In this document: positions 12,652 to 24,900 of the stretch, piece by piece
Layout of the letters: every line of letters begins with the position of its first letter
Numbering within the stretch: the stretch's first letter is position 1
Source of the DNA: Cloeon dipterum
Taxonomy: Eukaryota > Arthropoda > Insecta > Ephemeroptera > Baetidae
DNA length: 64,000 nucleotides
Direction of reading: 5' to 3'
Assembly (NCBI RefSeq): GCF_949628265.1
Contig: NC_088787.1
Location: 6,004,501-6,068,500 of the forward strand
Position numbers and translations under genes: made by a program
The notes under the pieces: model-generated
What the model saw: only the letters and a program-made list of their open reading frames with translations
Database searches by the model: none
Told to the model about the DNA's origin: nothing

Positions 12652-15600
12652 ATGGCAGACTCAGAAGCAGCGCGTATTAAGTTGGCGAAAATTATGCAGG
12701 TAGATCGAATTCGGAACATTGCAGCTGATTTTGGTGAGAAAATTCCAGATGATTTCCAACTGGAACATCTGATTGACTTGCGTACGTATTTTGCGTATTT
12801 TAATGTAAAAATCTACATTTGATGGTTTTAATTAAAGAGGAATGATAGTGAATTTCCCCGCAAAATCCTTTAACACGCATACAGATTGGGTCCTAAAAAT
12901 CATGTACAGTTAAAAAAATACATAGGCAGCACTGTAAATTTTCGAGAAAATCGGCCTCAAACTTAGCATTGTTTTAAATGGAGAATTTTCAACGGAATTG
13001 TGTAATCGCGATTTTCTCTGAAATTCCGCATTTCCCCAAAAAAAGACTCTGGCTATCCGATAGATCTCGATGAGAGGATTCCAAATCATGTGAGAAAACA
13101 TAGTGCAGCACTGTAAATTTCAGATAAAATTGGCAAAAACAATCTGATTGGTCAGCGCCCAGCGCTGCTGGCCAACAGAGGGGGGCGTTTCACGCCGTCG
13201 CTTCTGGTTGCATTACAGAAGGTGGCCGGCGCGCAACTCAATTATCATTTTAATTACGTTTTCATAATCAGAAAAATTTGAAATTTTCGCACATGGTAGC
13301 CAATGAATCTGTCCTTGAAAATCAATAAAAAATTTATTTAGATTATTCGCAGTCTCTGATAGCCATAAGGGTCCGAGTTTGCCTCTGAAAATCATTAAAA
13401 ATATTAAAATGAAAGAAACATTTTTTCTGAGATGATTCTTGAATAAATTAACTTAATTTTGGGTATTTTGATTTTTCCCAAAAAAATTTTAAACGTTCTT
13501 TAACGGACATCTGAAATTTTTAGACGAATTTTTTTCGAAAATTTTAAATTTGAGAAAATGTTGCTGAGTGAGGGAAAACTGGAAATTTAATCAGCTCTCT
13601 GAATTTATGCAGTATTTAACGCTACTATGAACTAGTAAATTGTAATGAAGCCAAACACAGACCCCTTTTGAAAATCTGCAATTTTTGAAAAAATAAAAAA
13701 TTTATTTCAAGACTCAAAAGCACTATTTTTTATCTTCTCACAATTAAATTTTCATAATTTTTCTCACCCCGGAAGCAATTAATTTCCTATGCTAAAAAAA
13801 GAGGGCGTAACCGGTAAAATTCGAAAAATTGGATTTTTGGGCACTTTTGGTCAGATGTACATGGAAAAAATAGGTCGGTTAGGGTTAAATTTACATGAAA
13901 TTTCATTTTTTTAAATAAAAAAATCACTATCATTCCACTTTAAAATTTCTATTCACCTGTGACGACTTTATAACGCCTTTTCCCAGTATTCATCTCTCGG
14001 ATCGTCATTAATGAACCCAGATTTTGGTGTTGCAATTTAACAAAGTCGTCTTCCACAACGATTTGATAATTAACGTTCTTTTTTTTATTAATTTTAATTA
14101 TATATTCCAGCCTTAGAATTGATCAAGAAGATTTTGGTTAAACTGATGGCAACAAAGTGTACTTCACTAACGCGAGAAGAAATGGATATGAAGGTGTTAA
14201 TGTTCACTGCCCTTCGACTCTATCTCGCCATGAGACCCAGAAAAGTCGATTTGACGGCTCTTCTATCATTCTGTCCAAGGCAGCTAAAATACCAATATTT
14301 AAAAGAGGTAATAAAATATGATGGAGATATCAGGCAATTTTTATAAATTTTCTCATTCTTTAAAGTCGGTGATTTGCGTTTCTGAAAAGGCTGCTGACAT
14401 TGAGGAACTGTCTCTGCTCAACACTGCTGAAGCTGAACCATTCGATAGATTTTTTTCTACCACTGTCGATGATGAACTGTTGAAGGCGTTGGGAAAATTA
14501 AAACGCCTAAAAGTGCTGAGAATTGAAGAAATTTGCGAAATCAACTTGACTTTCTTGATCGTGCTTTGCCGAAATCTTCCCGACCTGGAATATCTTAATC
14601 TTCACATAAATAAAGACATGAACCACGTTGAATCGTATAAAGAGCTAGATCTTGCTAAAATTCTGAAGAGCGCAATGCCAAAATTGAAAGTTTTTCTGTT
14701 TGACACATCGGGACAAGAGAGTGCCGCTCACGCCTTCATCAAGTGCTGCGCTGAGAATCTGCCAAATCTTCGCGTCATCCAAGATTTTTCAAGCGAATTC
14801 AGCTCTTTTGAAGATTTCGAGTCATCAAATGAAATTACTCAAGCTTCGGGAAGCTCAAACCTCAGACACATGCTGGTTGATTATGATTTTGTGGAGACTT
14901 GTGCTCATTTACCAACGGCTTACCCTTTGATCACGCATCTCAGGGTTAGTATAAATTCCTTAATTAAATTATTCCAATTTAAAAAATTCGGCCCTAATAG
15001 GATTAGCATTTTTTTTCTTTTTACCATTTTCAACAGATTTTGTGGAAACCTCACGCTAATGACGCTGAAGAAAAGAATTTGACCGCGTTGCTGCAGCTGA
15101 CCCACTTGGAAAGTCTCGATTTCATCGATGTGCCGCGGGAAATTTTCCACCTTTTTGTGGAAAAATTCGGACCGAATCTGCGGGAAATTTCCGTTTGTTA
15201 TCATGATGTTGATGATGATGTTGAGATGGTTGAGTGTAGCGTATCAACAGACTATTCGCTCGGCCAACTATTAGATTCGTGTCCAAAGCTAGAGAGACTG
15301 GCATTCAGGGCAAATTTCAAGGTAGATCCGGAGCCGATTGCGTTTTCCAGCAATCTCAAGGAAATCAGAGTGGACTACAGAAGGTAATTTATATCTTTTT
15401 AATTAGCTTGAGAAGCGAAAGCTCGTATAATAATTTATTTTCTAACAGCGACTATAATGATCACATTCCACTGATTGACATCCTTCGAGCTCCGAATTTG
15501 GAAAAGATTTCATTCCATGACTGCTTATTCTTTGATCTTGAGGAACTTAGAACCGCGAGCACGATTATCAAAGAGGAGAAAATCGCGAGAAATCTGAGAG

Positions 15601-15893
15601 AACTTCATTTTGCCAATTCCATTTTCAAAGCTGATTATTTCAAGGAAATAGCGGCTTTCATTAAATGCGTTGCTGCGTCGCTGCCAACCATTTGTGTCAT
15701 CTCGTTCGGCTTTTCTTATGGCAGCTTTATTGGTTACGAAGCGCTGGCAAGCAGCTTGGCAATTGGCAAAACGACAAACGACGAAATCGACGGAATCAAC
15801 GAGTTTTTTGAAAATCAAAATATCAGTAGCGAGTTCGTCGAGTTGTTTGTCGACAAAGAGCTGATCGCTATTCTTCAAAAATATAGACGCTAG
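12652..15893 (+). CDS. F-box-like/LRR protein, gene A, 5 exons
   Basis: Exons 12652-12781, 14111-14307, 14366-14944, 15037-15383, 15449-15893; intron phases 1,0,0,2; 565 residues. I do not recognise a named orthologue. Exon 2 starts LPLELIKKILVKLM, which resembles an F-box first helix, followed by a conserved LRLYLAMRPRKVDLTALL helix. Exons 3-5 hold leucine-rich repeats: GKLKRLKVLRIEEI, LTHLESLDFIDV, CPKLERLAF, APNLEKISF, NLRELHF. No signal peptide or membrane segment, so it is probably cytosolic or nuclear. If the F-box is real, it would recruit substrates to an SCF ubiquitin ligase; this is inference. Tandem partner of gene B and paralogous to C and D. Intron 1 carries a transposon-like insert. 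The ATG is chosen because the second exon joins in frame and genes B and C start at the same place. Confidence 0.85.
12839..13936 (+). mobile_element. non-autonomous element with terminal inverted repeats in intron 1 of gene A
   Basis: Begins GGAATGATAGTGA and ends with its complement TCACTATCATTCC. No transposase is encoded. Its right part (about 13420-13890) matches 26797-27220 in order: GAGATGATTCT, GGAAATTTAATCAGCT, ACGCTACTAT, CCCCTTTTGAAAATCTG, TTTCCTATGCTAAA, GGGCGTAACCGGT, GGTCGGTTAG. A 16-base motif around CAGCACTGTAAATTT occurs twice inside. Class undetermined. Confidence 0.65.
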
Positions 15894-16271
15894 TTCTTAC
15901 ACTCCTATATACAAATTTTTGTGTTTTAATTTTGACTCACCAAATTCATCCCGAATTCATGATTAGTAAAAAAAGAGTTAGGATTTTTTTTAAAATTCAC
16001 TGAGCTTTACAAAAATCATTTTCATTAACAATAAAAGCAAAGGTTTCTTTTCAGGCTTCGCCTCTAATTTAAAGCCTTCTTCCATTCATATCAAAGGTCC
16101 CAAATTGACAAAGAGTAATGATGTAATAATAATAATAAAAGTGCCAGCAAAGCTTCATTGTAAATGCAAAATAAAAGTCAAGAATTAAAAAATGTAATAT
16201 ATTTTGAATTTTTAAAAATTGGCCATATTTATTACCTATATAAAAATATGTTGACTTCTGTCAATGTGCAG
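15894..16271. other. intergenic, nothing recognised
   Basis: 3' flank of gene A. Contains AATAAAA motifs suitable for polyadenylation (for example near 16030) and a short AAT trinucleotide run near 16125. No gene seen. Confidence 0.4.
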
Positions 16272-16347
16272 GCGGTGCGCGTCATGACGCGGTTTGTGCG
16301 GTTCGACGCTCACTCGCACATCCAAGGTTTGGGCCTGGGCGACCCAA
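16272..16347 (+). pseudogene. reptin (RuvBL2-like) exon fragment
   Basis: Reads VRVMTRFVRFDAHSHIQGL and GLGDP, matching the reptin N-terminus (AHSHIRGLGLDD). It is preceded by TGTGCAG, a usable splice acceptor, so the fragment probably came from intron-containing genomic DNA and not a processed mRNA. It breaks off after GDP into AT-rich sequence and stop codons. Confidence 0.7.
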
Positions 16348-16957
16348 TAAAAATATGATAGTATGAATTTAAGGAGGAGCGGGCCGAACGACCAAAGCGG
16401 TGGGCCGGTGGGCATACTGGGCATGCAACAAGCGTACGTAACGAAAATTTATTTTTAGATTTTTTCGCCCGGTGCGCCCGATTACCAGTCCGGGCCTGAT
16501 TGCCAGAATTGCATCGCGGGAATATTAGGAAAATGAATCAGACGCTAATCTTTACCTCTAGGTGCTTGGTAAACGCTAAATTGTAGCTGCCGGCCTTGAA
16601 TTATGTGGCTGTGACACTTCTGATGACGGAATACATTGTTTTTTTCTTCCCTGATATTATTTAAAATTTTAAAATAATTATTTATATTTGCATGCATATT
16701 TACGATGGAAAATAAAAGGGCCACATTTAAATATTTTTAATTATTTGGCAGTTGGTGAACAACTGGAGAGTGGAGGGATGCATATTGAAATCACAAAACA
16801 GCGTGAAATCAGAGCTCTGCTGCTGCCACTGCGAGAGATTTAACTTCACATGTCGTTGCGCGTGGCTTTGGTAGCCGACAATAATGGAAGATTGACGCAA
16901 ACTCGAGAGTATTTTATTGTGTATTACCATTTCAATCATTTCATGCTCGTGGTTTTA
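16348..16957. other. intergenic, nothing recognised
   Basis: Spacer between the reptin fragment and the promoter block of gene B. No exon is supported. A GC-rich patch at 16370-16435 could continue the relic but is not recognisable. Confidence 0.4.
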
Positions 16958-17025
16958 TGCCACCAGCCCTTAAAATTCTCCCTGATTGTGAGGAGTGCTG
17001 CCACCTGAGGGTGAAGGGAGAGATT
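16958..17025 (+). promoter_or_regulatory. conserved upstream block of LRR gene B
   Basis: TGCCACCAGCCCTTAAAA, TCTCCCTGA, GAGTGCTGCCACCTGAGG, GTGAAGGGAGAGA. It matches the block before gene D at about nine positions in ten. TCTCCCT and AGGGAGA can pair around the GTGCTGCCACC loop. The match continues downstream through a GCGTCAACAACAA tract into the leader of the gene (ATG at 17242). Confidence 0.7.
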
Positions 17026-17241
17026 TTTTCCGACCCCCCTTCCACAGCCGCGTCACGCGTCAACAACAACAAAAAGTTCACTTTGAAAAACACCACTCTT
17101 AAATTGTGCATTGCAACATCTTTCTCCAAAGTTTTCCTTAAATTAAACTGCGCTCAAATCCTGCGTGCATTTGTAGTTGAGGAGAAGGCCGTTTCAAAAA
17201 TAAGACAATCGACGACTGGTTGGGGCTAGCTACTAGCTACC

Positions 17242-20118
17242 ATGGCATTATCAACTCAATTTGTAGCGGCGAAGAATATGCAGGCTGCAGTCAATGCGGC
17301 GTATCGAATCCGGGACATTGCCCGAGATTTTGGTGCGAAGCTTCCGGCGGATTTCAAACTGAATAATCTCTTTGACTTGCGTACGTATTTTATTGACAAA
17401 ATTTATTTTCGACGGGTTTATATACTACCCATTTCCATTCTGAAATTTATAATTTATTTGAAATTTAAATAAAAATATATTTCGATTATTTTCAGCTACT
17501 GAATTGATTAAAATAATTGTGGATGAATTGATGGCAACAAAGTGTACTTCACTAAGGCGAGAAGAAATGGATATGAAGGTGTTGATGCTGCCTGCCCTTC
17601 GACTCTATCTCGCCATGAGACCAAGAAAAGTAGATTTGACGGCTCTTCTATCATTCTGTCCAAAACTACTCAAATACCAATATTTAAAAGAGGTAATAAA
17701 TTATATATTTAGATGGAGATTAATTTAGAGATCTCAGCCACAAGATTAAATATTAAATCAAACCATGACCGCGGGCAATAAATAAAACTACCGAGAAATT
17801 TGTGTTCAAAAAGTGCCCATTTTGGTCTGGGTTTTGCAGGCGGCAGTAGAGAAATCTGCTTTAATACGATAAAGATGCGCGACACCCTATATATGAATAT
17901 AAAGGACTCGCCGACAGTGTCTCTTTTATATTTCACGGCCCGATGAGCTGGAAGATATTTTTTCGCCGGGAGACTTTAATTTTTGGCCCTTTTCACCAGT
18001 GGCTGGTGCTGGCTGCCCACGTGACCCAAATTTGAACGCTTGCTGGCTGAGACCTCTTGACATTTATGGCAAAATTATTAAAATTTCCAATTGTTACAGT
18101 CGCTGGTTCACATCTCTGAAAAGGCTGCTGATCTGGAGGAGCTGACACTAGTCTCCACTGAACGACGACATTCAAGAATTTTCCACGGCACTGCCGATGC
18201 TGAACTCTTGCAGTTGCTGGGAAAATTAAGACGTCTCAAAATACTGCGGATTGAAGAAATTGCCAATTTCCGATTGATTGACTTGATCCAGCTGTGCCAA
18301 AATCTTCCCGACTTGGAATTTCTTCACGTTATGATATACGACGAATTATTCCGGCTTGACTTCAAAGAGCTGAAAAGCTGAAAAGCGCAATGCCAAAATT
18401 ACAAGTTTTTCTGTTTGACACAATCGGACGTGAGAATACCCTCATCAAGTGCTGCGCTGAGAATCTGCCAAATCTTCAAGTAATCCATGCTTTTTCAAGC
18501 AAATTCAGCTCGTTTGAAGATTACCAGTCATCAAATGAAATTACCACCCCTGCTTCGGGAAGCTCAAACCTGAGACACTTGCTGGTTGATTTTGAAGTTG
18601 TGAAGGATTGTGCTCATTTACCATCGACTTTTCCGTTGATCACGCATCTCAGGGTTAGTATTATATTATTTATTAATTGAATTGATCCACTTTCATACAA
18701 CGAAGGCCAGATTCGTGCGACGCGCAGATATGGCGTCCGTTGTTGGAGTGTGGCGCGAAAAACGGTCACGTGAAAATGTGTGAAAAGAACCGAGTTTTCG
18801 TCAATATTGTGACGTAATTTGCATTACTTGTACTATAATTAATTGTGTCTTTTGGATTGCAAAAACAAACTCTAAATGAAATTATTTAATTTCACGCTCC
18901 TAAAATTAAAATCAGCATTAGGAACGTCAACAAAGAATTTTTTGCTTTAAAAAATTATGAGAATTGATTTTAATATTCCAATTTTATACGTCGCGCGGAA
19001 AGTAATGGGATTTTGACCCGTTTAGAAGGAAGAAATGTTAAATTTTGGAAATTTTGGATTCGTATTTTCTCGTCTGGCCAAGGAATTTTCACTTCCAACT
19101 TGGGAATTTTTCTTTTATTGCCGTCTTTTTAAATCGAAGCCAGAGAGTACCAAAAAGAATATAAACTAAAATTTGGTGCACCATATCTGTTGTAGAATTT
19201 TTCTGATTGATTGACTGACTTTGTGGAATTTCCAGAACAATTTAAACTTTATATATTATTTTTCAACAGATTTTTTGGATGCCATACGCTGACGCTGAAG
19301 AACATAATTTGACCGCGTTGCTGCAGCTGACCCACTTGGAAAGTCTGGAGTTCATCAATGTCCCGCAAGACATTTTGCACCTCTTTGTGGAAAAATTCGG
19401 ACCGAATCTGCGGGCGATTTGTGTTGAATATGACGATGAAGACGAAATTGATAGCGTATCAACAGACTATTCGCTCGGCCAACTATTTGCTCTGTGTCCA
19501 AAGCTAGAGAGACTCGCATTCGCGGCAAATTTCAAGGAAGATCTCAAGCCGATCGCGTTTTTCAGCAACCTCAAGGAGATCAGAATGGACTTTTGGGGGT
19601 AACTATAACTTTTTAATTAGCTGGAGAATCAAAAGGCTCATATAATATTACCTAACAGCTTCTATGGAAACAAACACATTCGACTGACTGACATCTTCCG
19701 AGCTCCAAATTTGGAAAAGATAACTTTCGACGGCACCGAATTTGACTTTGAAGAACTTAGGAGAGTGGGCACGTTAATCAAAGAGAAAAAAATCTTGAGA
19801 AAACTAAAATATCTTCATTTCACCACGAATTTCAATTCAGTAGAATATTTTGAAGATGATTATTTCATAGAAATAGCGGCGTTCATTAAATGTGTTGCGG
19901 CGTCGCTGCCAGACGTTAGTGTCATTACGTTGGATTTTCATCATCGTCGCTTTGGTTACGCAGCGCTGGCAAGGACCTTGGCGAATGGCAAAACGACAAA
20001 TGAAGAAATTGACGGCATCACCGAGTTTTTTGGAAATCAATTTATCAGTAGCAGTAGGTTTGTTGAGTTGTTTGTCGACGAAGAGCTGATTGCCATTCTT
20101 GAAGATTATAGACGTTAA
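17242..20118 (+). pseudogene. F-box-like/LRR gene B, frameshifted in exon 3
   Basis: Exons by comparison with gene A: 17242-17380, 17496-17692, 18100-18653, 19270-19598, 19659-20118; the same splice sites and phases are present. Exon 2 (LPTEL, then LMATKCTS) and later exons are strongly conserved with gene A. In exon 3, near 18373-18383, about 10 bases present in gene A are missing. That shifts the frame and gives TGA at 18379-18381 after about 205 residues. Downstream of the lesion the ancestral frame is still open to the end of exon 5 (about 120 + 110 + 152 codons less the lesion), so the break is recent, an allele, or an assembly error. A truncated protein would keep the F-box-like part and one LRR. 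Confidence 0.75.
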
Positions 20119-21951
20119 GTTTTAACTCCTATAAATTATGTGTTTTAATTTTTATTACTTCCTTACATTTGTATAAAAAAAATTCATCCCCAATTCCTGA
20201 TTAGTAAATTCCCTCCAATGAAAAAGAGTAAGACAATTTTCAGCTCATCAACTTAAAATTTTCATAAAAACGTGATCCCTTTTTCTCTGCGACCTTTGAA
20301 TTCCTCCCTGATTGTGAGAGCAATATGTAATTTTGAGCTAAATACAGAAATAAATGCAAATTATGTTTATCTTTAAAGTGGATCTGATCTTCCACACAGT
20401 CGGAGAAAAAATTGTTTGCTTCTGGCTAGAACACTTTAAAAAATAATATCAATTGAGCAAATATGCAACGCACTCTTGAAATTAATGTTTGTGAAAAGTG
20501 AAAGGGATGTATTAATTAGTAACTCATGGTGTAATAAGGTTCATTCAAATTGAATACTGAGGTGATTAAATTAAACACTGGGCATAAAAGCAATAAAAAG
20601 GTGGTCCTCATTGTACAGTGTTTCAAGGTCGAGCTAAAAAACGGTGCCGTGAATATCCAAAAACCACCAGGAATCAATTGACATCGATACTCAAAAATTA
20701 AAATCCCAGCTGTTCTTATTTCTGTATATAACAGATCAATGCTCTCGTTTTTGCTTTGGTGGCTTATTTACAAATAAAAATTTATTCTTCACTTTGGACG
20801 GAAAATTTAAATATTCCGAAGAAAATCTTTCACTGGGCCACGTTTATTACTGTTTCACGTAAAAATATAAGTGTGAATCCCTTATTGTACCAATACAGGA
20901 TTGCATTCAAAATTGCTTAACGCTATATATTAATTAGTGCAAGAATATTTTTTATTGCACAACTTTTATGTTTTTGGGTAACAAAAGAAAAGTCCAAACA
21001 CTTAATCCTCGACCATCTGGATTTCATTTCGTAAGGATGTTTGATTTACTCAATGTAAATTGTGGTGAAACTATATTACTCACTCACATACCCTCCGGCC
21101 ATGTTTTCCTTCGGGCGGAGCACCAAGCTTGTCACTATATATAACCGTGGAAAAAATATCTCTCGAATCACTTGAGAATTATTTTTCCACACGTTACAAC
21201 GGGCAAAAGTGGGAGACGTCCGCAGACTTAACATCAACTATAGTTTGGGAGAGTGAGGAACACTTTACACTAACGAAAAGAATAAACCCAGCGAGTTTTA
21301 AAACAAAATCAATTTACTGAACTTCCTAATTTGATTGAGATCTAAACTATTTTTTTGTAAATTTTTTAACTGATTATTAAAAAATACCACAATTACAGAA
21401 AACTCCCCTCTTAAAATCTATTAAACAATTTTATTTCCGGGTAGTTTTGAGCGCCATGTCCGCGCCGCCATATTGTATATTCCCTCAGTTAAGCCCTCCT
21501 CTTTGGTTGTTTCCACATCAAATATTTCAGTTTATACACATAAAAAATTGGCCAAAAACACAAAATTTTTCTAATACCAATATATACAACTTCTCTAAAA
21601 TAGAGGAAGAGAAAATGGTTGAGCGGGAATTTAATCGAATATTTTTCGGAATATATTTTAAATTGAACAAGAACATCATTACATATTTTATCAATTTTTG
21701 AAAACTTTTATTGAAAAATAATTGATACCGAAAGAATACATGCAATTTGTATATAAAGGTAACACATATATGTTAGTTGAGCAGCAATTATTTTCAATGA
21801 AAAGGCATTTCTTCAAACCAGAAGAAAATTCAACACAGGCTTTATAGCGTTGCGATATTATAATTAAACTGAAAATAAACAGATTATTGAACCATTAATT
21901 TGATGGTTTTTAATCCGCAATATAAATTAAGGAGCGCGCATTTCGCAAACT
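20119..21951. other. intergenic; minor repeat fragments
   Basis: No gene supported. At about 20303 there is a short piece, CTCCCTGATTGTGAG, identical to part of the upstream block of gene B, perhaps the remnant of another gene copy. At 21455-21570 sequence resembling the middle of the foldback at 41745-42280 occurs (CGCCATATTGTAT and CTCTTTGG). About 20940-21060 resembles 30430-30540 (TTAATCCTCGACCA-like, GATGTTT). Confidence 0.45.
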
Positions 21952-24900
21952 TTATGGAGAAGTAACTTGAGTAGTGCTCAGCAGGGAGGACTTATTCTTG
22001 TAGGAGCTTTTCGAAAGGACTTCTTTGTCGTCGAAGGCGCCACTGATGAACTTATTCAGCATGAAGAGAGTGTGGGCGTCAAAGCCGGTGAATTCCATCG
22101 TGTGGGGCGAGCGTGGTGGCTGGGCACGGTCCCCAAACACCTTCGTCAGCACACAAACGGCCAGCCTAAAGTAAAATTTAATTTAAATTAATCAAAGATA
22201 AGAATAACAACTCACTTGGCCTTCTGCTTTCCCCTCTGCAGAGAGTGGAATTCTTCGAGGAAGTTCAGGTGGGTTGCTTCGTCCCTCTCGGACCAGTCGT
22301 GCAGCGAGGGCGTGATGACGACGAACGCGTCCACCTCAAAATCAGGGCCGCAAAAATTGATCGCCCACTCAATCGGATCACCGATCTTTAGTTTATGCTT
22401 CGTAGGGGAGAATATTTCTGGGGTCTAAAACATTTTTAAATCTTAATAGAAAAAATCAAATTTTTAGTATTATACACAATAAATTTACTGCTTTAAACAG
22501 CTTCAAAATCTGCTCCATGGAGTTGGTGGCAGGGAAGACGATCTTCTTCATTGTTATGAAATAAGGGACCAGGAAGATCAATTCTGAGTAGTCGCGACGC
22601 AGGTTCAACAGCATCCACGCAGCCGCGTCCATGGCAGTCATCGAGTGCGTGAAGGCGCACCGCTCGTCGTCCGAATTGCCCAGGTGAATTGCCACAACCA
22701 AACGCTTCTCGCTGGGTACAACGTTCTGGGGAAGGAAAAAATTCCAAAATTGAATTGAAACAAATCCTTGATTCAAGAGGAGTATTTTATGAATACACAA
22801 AGCACAAATAAAAAAAATGAAAATGATTTCCATGATTAAAAATTAGAAAAAATGGCTCTCCAGTCGAAGCGTAATTTATCTGGGATAATTTTAAGCCCAC
22901 ACCCGATCAAAATCCTAACAGAAACTTTGAAAAACGGGATTTTTGCCCTTTCTTCTGTAAAATGGGAAATCGAAAATTTGCAATTTTTTCCTAGCGGAGC
23001 AAACTTAAGGAGTTTTACCAATTCCACCGCACGCAAAAGACCACCGCCGGTCTAGAAACCAATTTCCAGATTTTTCGCGCCAGTAGAAAAATTAAAATTA
23101 TTTTTTTTTCTCATTGCCCAACATCTAATGGGCAAAAAGGTTTTGTTTTTATTTAAATTCAGCCGCCCATCGTACAGGTCTTTGATTCGATACCCAAATG
23201 ACCTTTTTCAGGGTAGCCCGACCTAAAATATGCTTAGAGGCCGGCGCTTTTAATGCTTTTTTCATCTGGCCTGAAAACTTTAAAATAGCGCTGATTTTGC
23301 GGCTGTCGGTGGCGGGAGGGGGGGGGGGGGGCAACACCGGCATAAATGTCTTAAAAGACGCAGAATTTTACGCCGATTCTAACAAACTTTGGTTATTTAC
23401 TGTACGCCCCAAAAGAGCCGAGTTATAAATTTTTAAAGTCGAAAAAACGCGAAAGGCGACGTTTGAAATTTTGGTTTTGGTGGCCCAGGTGGGACTCTAT
23501 GGGCCGTACGGCACAAATTTTGGTACCAAACTACGCTCCTTGGTGAGGTGCGTCCGCCCGTGTGTGATTTTTAAAAATCGGACAGTATTTAGAATTTCCG
23601 CGATTTTTTTTTTGGCAGAATTTTCGAAAAAGTCAAAATTTTTAATGACTTCCGCCAGCCATGTTCAGTGCAAAACTTCAAAAATGGCTTCTTAATCAAT
23701 GTGAAATTTATTTGGGATAATTTTAAGACTAAGTATAAGTAAGAGGCGATCCGTTCAAAATCCTAAGAGTTATAGATGTTTATTGAATTTTCAAAAATGT
23801 GATTTTTTTCACTCTCTCCATAAGGATTACATGGGGGAAATCGAAAATTCACGATTTTTCCCAAACGGTTGAAACTTGAAGGGTCTTACCGACTTTATCG
23901 CACGCACAGAACCACCGCCGATCTGGAATTCAATTTTCAGATTTTCCGCGCCCATAGAAAAATTAAAATTAATTTTTTATGGTTTTCGTAATTTTCAAGG
24001 CGCATATATTTTTATTTTTGTTAAAATTTGGCCGTTTGTCCGATTTTTGACCTCGACCCCTTATCGGACAGGTCTTTGATTGAACTTTTACTTGGGATAC
24101 CTTAATGACCTTTTCCAGGGTACCCCCACCTGAGATCAACTCTGAGGCCGGTTTTAAATGCATTTTTCAGTACTTTCGAACACATTTGGCGAATTTTGTA
24201 CCCTTGCGTGTCACAGATCGTACCCCGGACTGTTAGCCTCGTGTGAATGCGTATATTATTTAAAAAAAGGAATTTTCTGAATTAAAATACCTTTTTAAGA
24301 GTTTTTTCCAAGAGGTGGTTCAGAGCATTGACAATCACGACGTCGGGTTTTCTCCTCTTTGACTCTTCGTCCGAGCTCAAATCCTCGTCATTTTTCTGTG
24401 GTTCAGCTTTCAGCTTACCAGCAACTTTCATCTTACCCTTCTTGTTCCTGAAGCAACACTTCCCTTCGCTGCAATTCAAATCAGTGGTCTGATTAACTTG
24501 ACAGCATCAAAAATTATTAAATTTTAAGATAAAAATGCACTTGGAAAAGTCAAATCACTCAGGAATTCACTTAAAAATCGTTATTTTATATGCGCGATGA
24601 ATGATTTTTTTCCTTAAAATTTTATTTATACTTTATGGCATTACAATATCCGATTTATCTAAAAGCAAAAAAATCCTTAAATACTGTTTCTCCGGTTTCT
24701 CCGACCAATATTTCTCTCATTTTCGTAAAAACTCTCGGATACCAAAAATTAATAACGTAAATAATTTTATTATACTCACAATTGCATGGCCAAGAGGTAG
24801 TTCATTTTGACAACATAGATGCTGGTGGGGTCGAGGTAGAAGTCGGAGGGGTCAGCGGCCATCAGCACCTTGGCGGCCGCCTTCCACACTTTTGAATTTT

